A program made the translations under genes and the position numbers. Of a stretch of 64,000 nt of DNA, positions 43,491 through 53,900 are shown piece by piece (the stretch's first letter is position 1; every line of letters starts with the position of its first letter). Under the pieces are notes generated by a model. It did not search any database and had not been told where the DNA came from. It saw only the letters and a list, made by a program, of their open reading frames with translations. Source of the DNA: Paenibacillus segetis (GTDB taxonomy: Bacteria > Bacillota > Bacilli > Paenibacillales > Paenibacillaceae); NCBI RefSeq assembly GCF_014639155.1, contig NZ_BMFT01000001.1, positions 434,001 to 498,000 on the forward strand. Reading direction: 5' to 3'.

Positions 43491-43519
43491 GAATTCATTG
43501 GATCGAAGGTGACCTAAAG

Positions 43520-44437
43520 ATGAGTACACATTCCCTCAAGAAGCACGCTGGTCGTCGGAAGAGAAACACCATACTGTTCATGTTCACTGTTCCAGCCCTA
43601 CTTGTGTATACCATTTTTTTCATGCTGCCCATTCTGGGTGATGTCTATTTAAGTTTCTTTAAATGGAACGGCGGTAAAAGTGCGGCAATGACTTTTGTTG
43701 GACTAGATAATTTCATTCGTCTCTTTACGGATGATAAGGAATTTGTAAGTGCTATGTGGCACAATCTGGTTTATATGATTACAGTTATCGTGATTCAATT
43801 ATCACTAGCGCTTCTGTTTGCATTGATTCTATCGAAGAAGCTTCGCGGAAGCAGCTTCTTTAAGACGGTATTTTTATTGCCGGTAGTTCTGTCCAATGTG
43901 ACACTGGCCTTGGTATGGTCCTATATGTTTGATCCACTTAACGGATTTGTAAACTCATTTCTGGAAACAATCGGTCTCAGCTTCTTAACGCATAATTGGC
44001 TTGGAGATAGCTCGACAGCTTTGTTCTCCATCGCTTTTATTAATGCGTGGCAGTATGTGGGGTATTCTATGGTGATCTTTATTGCTGGATTGCTTACGAT
44101 CCCGGAATCCCTATACGAGGCCGCAGAGATAGATGGAGCTGGTAGATGGGGAAAATTCAAGAATGTGACGATCCCTTTGTTAATGCCAGCTATTATGATG
44201 AATGTGGTGCTCTCGACAACTGGAAGTCTAAAAGTGTTTGATCTGATTTATGTCATTACACCGCCAGGTGGACCTGTCAGCAGTTCCACAGAGGTACTGG
44301 GAACACTGATTTATAAAACAGGCTTTACATATGGGGAGATGGGTTACGCTGCAGCCATGTCGCTGATTCTACTACTCATTATTATGGTTGTTGGGTTTAT
44401 GCAAATCAGGGTTTTCCGCGCTCAGGAACTGGACTAA
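43520..44437 (+). CDS. Sugar ABC permease (MalF/UgpA type)
   Basis: A 305-residue inner membrane permease with about six helices. The EAA loop for ATPase docking is SLYEAAEIDGAGRWGKFKNVTIPLLMP. The N-terminal segment FMLPILGDVYLSFFKWNG is typical. It pairs with the next gene, 20 nt downstream. Confidence 0.93.
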   Translation: MSTHSLKKHAGRRKRNTILFMFTVPALLVYTIFFMLPILGDVYLSFFKWNGGKSAAMTFVGLDNFIRLFTDDKEFVSAMWHNLVYMITVIVIQLSLALLFALILSKKLRGSSFFKTVFLLPVVLSNVTLALVWSYMFDPLNGFVNSFLETIGLSFLTHNWLGDSSTALFSIAFINAWQYVGYSMVIFIAGLLTIPESLYEAAEIDGAGRWGKFKNVTIPLLMPAIMMNVVLSTTGSLKVFDLIYVITPPGGPVSSSTEVLGTLIYKTGFTYGEMGYAAAMSLILLLIIMVVGFMQIRVFRAQELD

Positions 44438-44457
44438 TAGAGGAGGGACTAACTGAC

Positions 44458-45279
44458 ATGAAAGATAGATTATTGCCTTTACAATATGTGCTTTTGGTAC
44501 TCTTTTCATTAGTGATCTTTACCCCGCTCGCCATTGTATTCTTTGGTGCATTCAAGACTTCGGGCGAGTTATTCAACAATCCATATTCCTTTCCCGGAAA
44601 GCCGGTATTTGAGAATTTTAAGGAAGCTTTAATTCAGGGGAATATGCTGATTTACTTCAAAAACTCGTTTATTATTTCATTTGTTTCCCTAGCCGTTATT
44701 CTGTTATTTAGTACATTGTCTTCCTATGCAATTACAAGGCAAGGATTCAGAATGGGTAACAAAATTTATATTTACTTTGTGTTTGGAATTATCGTACCCT
44801 CGCAAGCGGTTATGATTCCGACTTACATCATGATGGCTAGATTAGGACTCGTCAATACGATGTGGTCTGTCATCATTATTTATATCGCTACGACGATGGG
44901 ATTCTCAATCTTTATTCTAAGCGGGTTCTTCCGTACCATTCCGCGTGAGCTGGATGAAGCAGCGGTTATTGATGGGTGTAATGAAATTCAAGCGTTCTGG
45001 AAAGTAATTCTGCCTCTCTGTAAGCCTGCCGTCACTACAGTTCTGATCCTGAACTTGCTTACCATCTGGAACGATTTCTACAATCCGCTGCTGTACATTC
45101 GAAGCGAAGACATCAAGACACTCTCGCTGGGCTTATCGAAGTATATGGGACGTTATATTACGAACTATCCGATTATGTTCGCTGCGGTGGTCATGGCTTC
45201 ACTTCCGGTGATTGCAGTGTTCGTAGGATTACAGAAGCAGTTCGTTAGCGGGATTACCGCAGGCTCTGTGAAGGGATGA
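44458..45279 (+). CDS. Sugar ABC permease (MalG/UgpE type)
   Basis: A 273-residue permease with six helices and EAA loop ELDEAAVIDGCNEIQAFWKVILPLCKP. The C-terminal YPIMFAAVVMASLPVIAVFVGLQKQFVSGITAGSVKG segment matches the MalG family in length and character. No ATPase gene follows, so a shared MsmX-like ATPase encoded elsewhere is needed. Confidence 0.93.
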   Translation: MKDRLLPLQYVLLVLFSLVIFTPLAIVFFGAFKTSGELFNNPYSFPGKPVFENFKEALIQGNMLIYFKNSFIISFVSLAVILLFSTLSSYAITRQGFRMGNKIYIYFVFGIIVPSQAVMIPTYIMMARLGLVNTMWSVIIIYIATTMGFSIFILSGFFRTIPRELDEAAVIDGCNEIQAFWKVILPLCKPAVTTVLILNLLTIWNDFYNPLLYIRSEDIKTLSLGLSKYMGRYITNYPIMFAAVVMASLPVIAVFVGLQKQFVSGITAGSVKG

Positions 45280-45332
45280 TAGCGAATAGTTCTTCATCAA
45301 TCTATTTAAAAGTTAACTAAAGAGGTGCAGAC

Positions 45333-47432
45333 ATGTCACAGTTCATATATATCGAAGAGAACGGTTTATATCTTACTTTTGAGATTAGTGATACGAAAGA
45401 TGTCCGTCTTTTACACTTTTCCGCTCAGCCGAATCCAGATATTGAATCCTGGGACGACAAACGAAAACGTAAATTTCGTTTGGTTGAAGTGCACGTAACA
45501 GGAGAGAACCAGAATGATCACCATGGGTCCAAACATACTGGCTCCATGCCGGGTAACCGTTTGCGACTGCTGGAATGGAAGGACAACCATAATGAATTAG
45601 GACGGACGTTGGAAATTGTGCAGTATGATGATTCCACGTGGATCGAGGTTGCGAGTCATTTCCAATTTTACAATGGGATTCCGATAGTACGAAGCTGGAC
45701 AACGGTAAGTAATAAGGGGCAAACGGCAGCTGGACTGGAGTATGTTTCCTCTTTTGCACTAACAGGTATGGATAAGGATGGCTTGTCCCATAGAAATGAG
45801 GCTATCCGGTTGCATATTCCTCACAACACTTGGTTTGGGGAGTCACAGTGGAGTGAATATTCCCTTCCTGAACTAGGGCTGCACGATATAAACGAATTTT
45901 CAATGAAGCGTATTTCTATCAGCAGTACGGGGTCCTGGTCTACTTCACAATATGCTCCCTCCGGGATTATGGAGAATATGGAGAGCGGTTTATCTTTATT
46001 CTGGCAGATTGAGCATAATGGCTCCTGGCAATATGAAATTAGTGACATCAGTCATCTACTCTATTTGCAGCTTAGTGGTCCTACCGAGCAAGAGCATCAG
46101 TGGTGGAAGGAACTGCAGCCGGGGGAGAAGTTTGTGAGTGTTCCGGCGGCAGTGGGCTGCACAGTTGGGGGATTCAACGAGGTTGCCGGCAATTTAACCA
46201 AGTATCGCAGAACTATAAGAAGAGTAAATGAGGATAATAAGAAGCTGCCGGTTATTTTTAATGATTATATGAATTGTTTGTTCGGTGATCCTACCACGGA
46301 GCGTCTTTTGCCTCTCATTGATGCTGCAGCCGAAGCCGGATGTGAGTATTATTGCATTGATTGTGGCTGGTACTCGGATGGTGAATGGTGGGATGGCGTT
46401 GGTGAATGGCTGCCTTCTCCGGCTCGTTTTCCCGGTGGTATCAAGGAAGTATTGGATCACATCAAGAAGAAGGGGATGGTCGCCGGATTGTGGCTTGAAC
46501 TGGAGGTTATGGGTATTCAGTGCAAGCTAGCCTCTGAGGTGCCAGATGATTGGTTCTTCATGAGACATGGCAAACGGGTCATTGATCATTCACGCTATCA
46601 ACTAGATTTCCGTAATCCTCAAGTTAGAGAGTTTGCGGATACGGTTATCGATCGTCTAGTCCTTGAATATGGTGTTGGATATATTAAGATGGATTATAAC
46701 ATTAATGCGGGTGTAGGAACTGACCAAGCTGCCGATAGTTTAGGTGACGGTTTGCTGAGTCATAATCGGGCATATTTGGAATGGCTGGATGAAGTGTTTA
46801 CCCGTTACCCAGAGCTCGTAATCGAGAACTGCGGCAGTGGTGGAATGCGTATGGACTATGCTCTGTTAAGTCGTCATAGTATTCAATCCAGCAGTGACCA
46901 GACGGATTATTTGAAGAATGCAGTAATTGCTGCGGCTTCGGCCTCGCTCGTCACTCCTGAACAATGTGCAGTGTGGTCTTATCCACTTCGTGAAGGAGAC
47001 AATGAAGAGGTTATTATGAACATGATTAACACCCTATTGCTCCGCGTTCATCAGAGTGGCCATTTGGTAGAGATCAGTGACGAGCGGTTTGCGCTTGTTA
47101 AAGAAGGGATCCAGTACTATAAATCAATCCGCAGAGACATCAAAGAGGGGCTGCCATTCTGGCCGCTTAGCAAACCGGGATTCTATGATCCTTGGATCAG
47201 CTATGGTCTGGATTGCGGTAAGACTCGTTACGTGGCAGTATGGCGTATGGAAGGGGAGAAGGATACCTGCGTATTATACATGCCGGATTTAGTTGGCAGA
47301 GAGGTTCTTGTTAAGGTTGGCTATCCGCAGGAAGGCACTCTATCTTACCAATGGAATAGAGAACAGGGGAGTTTGAGTGTTCAAATTCCAACTCGAAGAA
47401 GTGCGAGATTGCTTGAGTTACATGTTAAATAG
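45333..47432 (+). CDS. GH36 alpha-galactosidase
   Basis: A 699-residue family 36 enzyme, slightly shorter than the usual 720-740. The N-terminal beta-supersandwich (about 1-300) precedes a (beta/alpha)8 barrel with nucleophile D454 in YIKMDYNIN and acid/base D522 in SSSDQTDY; ENCGSGGMRMD is also present. There is no signal peptide, so it hydrolyses imported raffinose-type sugars inside the cell. AGAGGTG lies upstream of the ATG. It is the last gene of the uptake operon. Confidence 0.92.
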   Translation: MSQFIYIEENGLYLTFEISDTKDVRLLHFSAQPNPDIESWDDKRKRKFRLVEVHVTGENQNDHHGSKHTGSMPGNRLRLLEWKDNHNELGRTLEIVQYDDSTWIEVASHFQFYNGIPIVRSWTTVSNKGQTAAGLEYVSSFALTGMDKDGLSHRNEAIRLHIPHNTWFGESQWSEYSLPELGLHDINEFSMKRISISSTGSWSTSQYAPSGIMENMESGLSLFWQIEHNGSWQYEISDISHLLYLQLSGPTEQEHQWWKELQPGEKFVSVPAAVGCTVGGFNEVAGNLTKYRRTIRRVNEDNKKLPVIFNDYMNCLFGDPTTERLLPLIDAAAEAGCEYYCIDCGWYSDGEWWDGVGEWLPSPARFPGGIKEVLDHIKKKGMVAGLWLELEVMGIQCKLASEVPDDWFFMRHGKRVIDHSRYQLDFRNPQVREFADTVIDRLVLEYGVGYIKMDYNINAGVGTDQAADSLGDGLLSHNRAYLEWLDEVFTRYPELVIENCGSGGMRMDYALLSRHSIQSSSDQTDYLKNAVIAAASASLVTPEQCAVWSYPLREGDNEEVIMNMINTLLLRVHQSGHLVEISDERFALVKEGIQYYKSIRRDIKEGLPFWPLSKPGFYDPWISYGLDCGKTRYVAVWRMEGEKDTCVLYMPDLVGREVLVKVGYPQEGTLSYQWNREQGSLSVQIPTRRSARLLELHVK

Positions 47433-47520
47433 ACAAAGGCTCAGGGGATAGTTTGGCTATTGCACCCACTTTATGGTTAAATTGAACTAACGAAACAACT
47501 AAACAGTGGGTGAGAGACTA

Positions 47521-48777
47521 ATGAATACAACAAAAAAGAAATCGAATCGTATGGCCGAAATTTCGCTGGGTGTCATGGGCGCGGGATTTGTGGCAACCCT
47601 CCCATTCTCGGGAACGGGACTTGCCCTTCTACAGGGCGGATTTGAAGCAGGTCTAGTCGGAGGACTAGCAGACTGGTTCGCCGTTACGGCACTTTTCCGT
47701 CATCCGCTGCGTATTCCGATTCCTCATACGGCGTTGTTGCCTAAGAATCGGGATAAAATGACGAAGGCGATCACTACCATGGTGGAGACGGAGCTACTGA
47801 ATCAAGAAAGTATTCGGGCTAAAATAAAGCAAATCCGCATTACGGATATTGCGCTGCAAAAATTAAAGGAATCCGTAGAGTCGGAATCTTTTCAAAGAGG
47901 GATTGCTGGTGTACTTGAGACAGCTGTGAGAAGCTTACCTACGGACACGGTAATAGAATATGCCAAGCGAATGCTGGTGCGGTACTTAGATCGTCTTGAT
48001 GAAGGTGCGCTGCTGGATAAATTGATCAAGGGAATCATTAGTCACGACTATGACGAGAAGGCACTTGATTTCGCGTTGGAACGAGCGGAACAATGGGTGA
48101 AGCTGGATTCTACGAAAGATTTCCTTGGGAAAATGGCAATGCAGCGTATTTCGGAGTTGGAAGTCAACGGCTTGATGAAGTTTGCGCTGGGTGCATTCAT
48201 GGGCTATTTGAATGAAGAGAAATTAGGCTCGGTGCTGCAAACTTTTATATTAGATAAAATATCAGATTTACAGATTCCGGATCATCAAGACAGATATAAA
48301 TTACTCTTTTTCTTTCAGAAAGAGTTATTGTCGCTCTCTAAGTCACCTTCTCTGTTAAATGAACTGTCACGCCTTAAGCATGTATTGGTCGAGAAGGGGG
48401 CGGAAAGCGATAAAATTAACGCAATGACAGAACGGGCCTTGGAACATTTGGCAGTCTACATTGGAAGTGATGAGTTCCGCACGGAGCTTCTTGTTCCTTT
48501 CATGGAGAAGATGGTAGCAGAAATTGACCGGAGACCCGAGTTAGTGGATCGTGCCGAAAATTGGATTCAAGAGCAAATTGTTTCCTTGATGGAGAAGCAC
48601 TATTCGAAAATCGGTGAGCTAGTGGAAGAAAACTTAAATAAGCTCGACAATGATTCTTTGATTGAGTTTATCGAGGATAAGGTGGGGCATGACTTACAAT
48701 GGATTCGGGTGAACGGGGCCGTATGCGGGTTTATCGTTGGTCTTGTTTTAACGGGATGTAAGCTATTGTTAACCTAG
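47521..48777 (+). CDS. DUF445 family membrane protein, 418 aa
   Basis: The N-terminus (about 15-75) has the DUF445 signature: a membrane segment, GGLADWFAVTALFRHPLRIPIPHTALLPKNRDKM. A long amphipathic/coiled-coil region follows, and a C-terminal helix (VNGAVCGFIVGLVLTGCKLLL) re-enters the membrane. Function is not established for the family. ATG 47521 follows GTGGGTGAGAG; the upstream CACCCACT (47463-47470) can pair with that site. Confidence 0.85.
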   Translation: MNTTKKKSNRMAEISLGVMGAGFVATLPFSGTGLALLQGGFEAGLVGGLADWFAVTALFRHPLRIPIPHTALLPKNRDKMTKAITTMVETELLNQESIRAKIKQIRITDIALQKLKESVESESFQRGIAGVLETAVRSLPTDTVIEYAKRMLVRYLDRLDEGALLDKLIKGIISHDYDEKALDFALERAEQWVKLDSTKDFLGKMAMQRISELEVNGLMKFALGAFMGYLNEEKLGSVLQTFILDKISDLQIPDHQDRYKLLFFFQKELLSLSKSPSLLNELSRLKHVLVEKGAESDKINAMTERALEHLAVYIGSDEFRTELLVPFMEKMVAEIDRRPELVDRAENWIQEQIVSLMEKHYSKIGELVEENLNKLDNDSLIEFIEDKVGHDLQWIRVNGAVCGFIVGLVLTGCKLLLT

Positions 48778-48799
48778 AAGTTAAGCTGATGAAGAGTAA

Positions 48800-48846
48800 A
48801 AGGCTGGGACCACTCGTTAATCGAGAAGGTACCCAGCCTTTCTTTG
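48800..48846. terminator. Bidirectional terminator between DUF445 and glgP
   Basis: AAGGCTGGG pairs with CCCAGCCTT, with extra pairing inside (CTCG/CGAG), followed by TCTTT; A-rich on the other side. It serves both convergent genes. Confidence 0.75.
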
Positions 48847-48871
48847 TATAGCGCACTATTCTAAAATAACC

Positions 48872-50488
48872 TTAAGCTTTGATGTACATTTTGTTGTAGT
48901 AATCTTCAAGCATCCGCTTTGTAGCGAACTCCTCGCGTGTAGTCTCAATACTCTTATGCATCATTTCTACCCATTTCGCACGGTTCTCATAGTAAGTCGG
49001 GAGCACGCGGTTCAATAGGGTGTCATACAATGCTTCGCTATCGTGGCGATCAAGTACGGCGAAGTCCGTTGTTTCGAAACCATCGCCGATTGCCCAACCA
49101 TTTTCGCCATCGATACAAGCTTCTGGCCACCAACCATCAAGAATCGAGCAGTTCAGTACGCCGTTCATGGCGGCTTTCATTCCGGAAGTACCACTTGCCT
49201 CAAGTGGTCTACGTGGGTTATTGAGCCAAATATCTGATCCGCGAGTTAATTGTGCTCCGATCGTCATATCGTAGTTCTCTAGGAACACGACGGCCTTCGG
49301 ATATTTCTTCATCATAGCTACAAGGTTGCTGACGATTCTTTTACCGGTGTCATCAAGCGGGTGAGCTTTCCCAGAGAAGACGATTTGGATTTTACCTGTT
49401 TCCAAATAAGGCTCGATGATTTCCGGTTGGGAGAAGATCAGATCACTTCGTTTATAAGGAGCTGCTCTACGTGAGAAACCGATCAACAGGTTATCTGGAT
49501 TTAGCTCGATTCCGGAACGCTCAGCGATGAACTGAATGAGTTCGCCCTTGATCTCCGTATGGGTTGCCCATAAGTCGCCACCATTTTCAAAAGCGTTGGT
49601 CATGCGTTCATCAACCCAAGTTGGGGTATGAATCGCATTTGTAATTCCGATGATTTCGGATCTGCCGGAGACTTCTTTCCACATCTTGTTGGAAGTGTCG
49701 GCATGAAGATCAGCTACACCATTAGAGATGCGGGATAGGCGAAGTCCAGCAATTGTCATGTTGAACGGATTACCGCCAATGCGTTCCATTTGATCACGAG
49801 TCAAACCGTTGAAAGCACTCATATACTCAAGACGTTCCAGTGGATGAGTCTCATTTCCTTCTTTGATTGGAGTATGGGTCGTGAATACGACTTCTTCTCT
49901 AGTTGCCAGCCAAGCTTTCTCGAAAGTGAGGCCTGCACACATTTTCTCACGGATTAATTCAATGGCAGCAAGTGCAGCATGACCTTCGTTAAAATGGTAG
50001 ACGTCGATCGGGATTTGAAGCGCGCGCATGGCCTTGACACCACCGATGCCCAACACGATTTCCTGTGCGATCCGTTCTTCACCAAACCATCCGTATAGTT
50101 GGCCGGTAATCCAAGCATCACTGTTCTCAGGGATGTCAGTATCGAGTAAATAAAGTGGATTATTGCCGAATTTATCTGTTTTCCATACTTTACAAATCAC
50201 ATCGACATTTCTGACTTTTACGCTTACCTTGACCCCTGTATCTTCAAGAAAATCGTAGACATAGTTGTGATACGTGTCGTAGGGCTTACCGTTTGCATCA
50301 ATTCGTTGATCCGTGTATCCTTGTTTCCATTTCAATCCGATAGGTACGATAGGGGCATTAATGTCCTTAGCACCTTTGATGTAGTCTCCAGCAAGGATTC
50401 CTAATCCCCCGGCGTACATTTTGAAATCAGAATGAAGTCCAAATTCCATGCTGAAATAAGCAACAGTAGGTAATTTCTTCTCACTCAT
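48872..50488 (-). CDS. glgP: Short-type alpha-glucan phosphorylase
   Basis: A 538-residue GT35 phosphorylase of the short class, which lacks the N-terminal extension of the 800-residue glycogen phosphorylases. It cleaves alpha-1,4-glucans with phosphate to give glucose-1-phosphate. FSMEFGLHSDFKMYAGGLGILAGD at the start, FSGKAHPLD, and the PLP-lysine motif EASGTSGMKAAMNG near residue 425 are diagnostic. AGGAGG precedes the ATG. It is divergent from the pullulanase gene, sharing a cre-rich region, so starch products made outside could be phosphorolysed inside. Confidence 0.92.
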   Translation of the reverse strand: MSEKKLPTVAYFSMEFGLHSDFKMYAGGLGILAGDYIKGAKDINAPIVPIGLKWKQGYTDQRIDANGKPYDTYHNYVYDFLEDTGVKVSVKVRNVDVICKVWKTDKFGNNPLYLLDTDIPENSDAWITGQLYGWFGEERIAQEIVLGIGGVKAMRALQIPIDVYHFNEGHAALAAIELIREKMCAGLTFEKAWLATREEVVFTTHTPIKEGNETHPLERLEYMSAFNGLTRDQMERIGGNPFNMTIAGLRLSRISNGVADLHADTSNKMWKEVSGRSEIIGITNAIHTPTWVDERMTNAFENGGDLWATHTEIKGELIQFIAERSGIELNPDNLLIGFSRRAAPYKRSDLIFSQPEIIEPYLETGKIQIVFSGKAHPLDDTGKRIVSNLVAMMKKYPKAVVFLENYDMTIGAQLTRGSDIWLNNPRRPLEASGTSGMKAAMNGVLNCSILDGWWPEACIDGENGWAIGDGFETTDFAVLDRHDSEALYDTLLNRVLPTYYENRAKWVEMMHKSIETTREEFATKRMLEDYYNKMYIKA

Positions 50489-50524
50489 TTGAAGTGACCT
50501 CCTAAAAATTTGTAGTTATTAATG

Positions 50525-50534
50525 CAAACGTTTG
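50525..50534 (-). promoter_or_regulatory. LacI-type operator CAAACGTTTG near glgP
   Basis: A perfect 10-bp palindrome (context TGCAAACGTTTGTC) 37 nt upstream of glgP, likely bound by CcpA or a maltose-type LacI repressor. The same palindrome recurs at 50898. Confidence 0.6.
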
Positions 50535-50678
50535 TCCATCGGACGATGACATGCCCAACTGTAAGCGATTTCTAAGGATATATTAGCATAATTTTTCCTG
50601 AAACGGACGAGTTATTTTTAAAATATATGACAAATCACAAAAATATTCTGAAAAATGTGATATTGAACACTAAAAATG

Positions 50679-50692
50679 AACAAACGTTTTCA
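50679..50692 (-). promoter_or_regulatory. cre-like site between glgP and pullulanase gene
   Basis: Read on the minus strand, TGAAAACGTTTGTT matches TGWAARCGYTWNCW at 13 of 14 positions. It is 190 nt from glgP, so it may control either gene. Confidence 0.6.
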
Positions 50693-50802
50693 TTAGAACA
50701 GAAATATTAATAAATATATTATAAATTAAAGATAATGAGAGGAATTGGATGAAAATAACGGATAATGGCTGATTTAATAGTACTTTATGATATTCGAACT
50801 GG

Positions 50803-50830
50803 TTGACGGATGATCCAAATATTGTATGAT
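50803..50830 (+). promoter_or_regulatory. Pullulanase gene promoter
   Basis: TTGACG (50803-50808) and TATGAT (50825-50830) are 16 nt apart. The leader to the start codon would be about 155 nt and contains the cre and palindrome below. Confidence 0.55.
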
Positions 50831-50841
50831 AATCGCAAGAT

Positions 50842-50855
50842 ATAAAGCGCTTACT
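50842..50855 (+). promoter_or_regulatory. cre-like site downstream of the pullulanase promoter
   Basis: ATAAAGCGCTTACT, identical to the site at 16377-16390 and 12 of 14 to the cre consensus. It covers the likely transcription start, where CcpA represses. Confidence 0.6.
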
Positions 50856-50897
50856 TTGAGTTGCATGAGATTATATCTATTATTGCGCTCTTTCGTA

Positions 50898-50907
50898 CAA
50901 ACGTTTG
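50898..50907 (+). promoter_or_regulatory. LacI-type operator CAAACGTTTG in the pullulanase leader
   Basis: A perfect palindrome in context TACAAACGTTTGCATT, 86 nt before the ATG. It is the same 10 bases as the glgP-proximal site, suggesting one regulator controls both genes. Confidence 0.6.
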
Positions 50908-50992
50908 CATTATTTTATGAGTAGAAAGAGAGCAAAAGACCAACAGCCTATGTGAAGACAGATATCAAAATGTATAGGAGGTCATTAAGGGA

Positions 50993-53900
50993 ATGAATCG
51001 TGGAATGAAAAGGGTGCTTTCCTGGTTACTTATTATTTGTTTGGTGCTGAGCTTCTCCACAAACCTGCAGCCTGTAGTTAAGGCAGAGGGCGATCAACCG
51101 ACAATTCTAGCACAAAGTACTGAAGGTCAGGTGCTGCAGAGCCCGGTTATCGGGACTCGTAATGCTTCGGGAGCTGAGGTTACTTTTAATTATCAAGGTG
51201 CCGAAGCGGATGCAAGAGTAATTGTAAAGGGAGAATTCTATAATAACTGGGCAGCAATAGATCTAGATAAGGGAGCGGACAATACATGGTCCGTGAGTCG
51301 TCAAATCGAAGCTGGTTGGTATGCATACGGTCTGGCAACATATGATTCGAATGGAAAAGACGACTGGAAGAGAGATCCTCTAAATACTACGGTTATAAAG
51401 GATGGTAATCCAGGACTTTCTGTACCAGGGATTAAAATTAATATGGATGATGAGGTACAGATTGGTACCTCAACCGTTATAAATGCAGTATATTATACGG
51501 GCGATAAAGATGTTACTGAGAAGGTACAACTTAATGTGACTGACTCTTCTGGTAATGCTATTTCAGGTATTACAGTTTCAGATGTAGGCGACGGCAAGCA
51601 GAAAAATCTAATTATCGACAGTGCCGTCGAACCTGGAACAATTAAAATTGAAGGAATTTACGATACTTGGACGCTAACAAAGACAGTTAATTTAACAAAA
51701 AATAAACTAACAAGCCCTGTCATTAATGGGGACGGGACGGTTACTTTTAATTCTAAGTATACGGGAGAGACACTTTATCTCGTTGGTGCCATGAACGACT
51801 GGCATGAAAATGATGCCATTCCGTTAACTAAGAAAGATGGAGTGTTTAGTTTAACAATTCCATTATCGCCTGGGACGTATGAATATAAGTTTATCCCAAC
51901 GCTAGGTAGCTGGAGCGGGGATATGCTTGATTCCTTAAACCCTAACAAAAGTAACGGCAATTCTTTAGCTATCGTTCCAGGAATAATTATTAATTCGGAT
52001 AGTACTGTTGAAACAGGTTCACAGCTGGATCTAAAGGCGTCACTTCAGAAAGCGGACGGGACCAAAGAATCTATCTCTCCTACATGGTCACTAAAGGAAG
52101 CTATAACGGGTGTATCGCTCACGAATGATAAACTGATTGTTGAGCCAGGAGTTGCAGCTGGTCAGAAGGTAACGGTTATCGCTACTTATGACGGTAATAC
52201 CTCGCAACAGGAAATTTCCATCGTCGAGAAGATGAACTCGTATACCATTAATTATTACCGTTATGATCATACCGCCAAGGATTGGAATTTGTGGCTATGG
52301 CCTGATGGTGTGGGTGGTAAGGGTTTTAAGTTCACTCATGAGACTTCGGATGGATTTGCCCAAGGTACATTTAAATTTACGGAGTCTTCACTTAATATTA
52401 TTCCTCGCTTGAGTACAGCTGACAAAGAATGGGCTGCTCAGGATTCTCAAGTAAAAGCATCTATACAGAATGGGAATTCCGTCGAGGTTTGGCTAGTTGA
52501 GGGTCTTGCTCAGGTATTTTATTCGAAGCCAGATGTTGAGGCAATTAAACCTGCTGAAAGGTCAATCCGCTTTGACTATGTCAGAGAGGATGGACAATTT
52601 GATGGCTGGAATATTTGGACATGGAACACAGGAAAATCGGATGGTGAAGTTAAATTTACGAAAATAAACGGTAACACTGCAACAGCAACGATTCCGATCG
52701 GTTCTACCGTTCAGAAAATCGGATTCAAGATACGTAAGGGCACTGATTGGGTTGTTATTGATCAGGATTATGATCGTGAGATTATAACCGGAACGCAAGT
52801 GCTGACCAAAGTAGTCGTTCAAGCGGGACAGGGACCGTTCCGCACACTGCCATCTGCGATGCCTCCGCATTTAGAAGATGGTAAGGCGACTTTCACTTAT
52901 AGGGATCAAACATTGTTTGAGCAAGATAAGATGGATACTATTGATCGTGTCGAGTTGAAAATCAATGGTTCCACATACCTGATGCAGTACAATGCGAATG
53001 ATGAATTGTATGAATACACCCTTAATTCACTGACTGAAGGGACTCATGAATATACCTTTTTAGTGACAAAAGATGGCGTGACCACGGAACTTAGTGATCC
53101 TACCAATATTAAAGACGGAAAGTCGGTTATCACTTATAAGCGGACGAATGTGAGTATTCAATCTGAGGTGAAGCCGTCAGCAATTTCATACAATGAAAAT
53201 GCCGTGCTCGGGATCTCTTTGAGCGGCATTGCAGAGGATGAAATCAGACAGATCTATGCAAATTTAAGCTCACTTGGTGGTAAGTCTGAGGTTAAGATCG
53301 ATATAGAGCTTAAGGCTCTTACGATCGCAGTGAAGGATTCGGTTTCAGCCGGAATTAAATCTATTCCTGTTACGGTTATAGATGTTTATGGAAATAAACA
53401 TACACAGACTGCCCAGGTTACTGTGAAAACGCGGCAGACCGTAGGTAAAGACGATTTTGATTGGGATGAAGCACGGATTTATTTTATGCTAACGGATCGT
53501 TTCTTTAATGGTGATTCCACTAACGATGATCCAAACGGTGAAGGTTATGATAAGAGTCATTTGGAGTCCTACCATGGTGGTGATTTCAAGGGAATAACTA
53601 AGAAAATAGGTTACCTTAAGGATCTAGGGATCAATACGATTTGGATCACACCTATTGTCGATAATATTGATTTTAATAAAGGTGTAGATTTTGGTGGAAC
53701 ACAATACGCCTATCATGGGTATTGGGCTAAAGATTTTACGACGATTGACGAGCACTTGGGGGACTTGAACGACTTCAAGCAACTACTCGATACAGCGCAT
53801 GATAATGGAATTAAGGTCATGGTAGACGTTGTATTGAACCATACCGGGTACGGAATGGATAAATTGACTCCAGCCTGGGTTACGAACGGTGTAACGAACC

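Noticed and set aside
45385..46530. Several frames over the GH36 gene on both strands
   Set aside because: All lie within the GH36 coding sequence, which has intact catalytic motifs in a single frame; the others are shadows.
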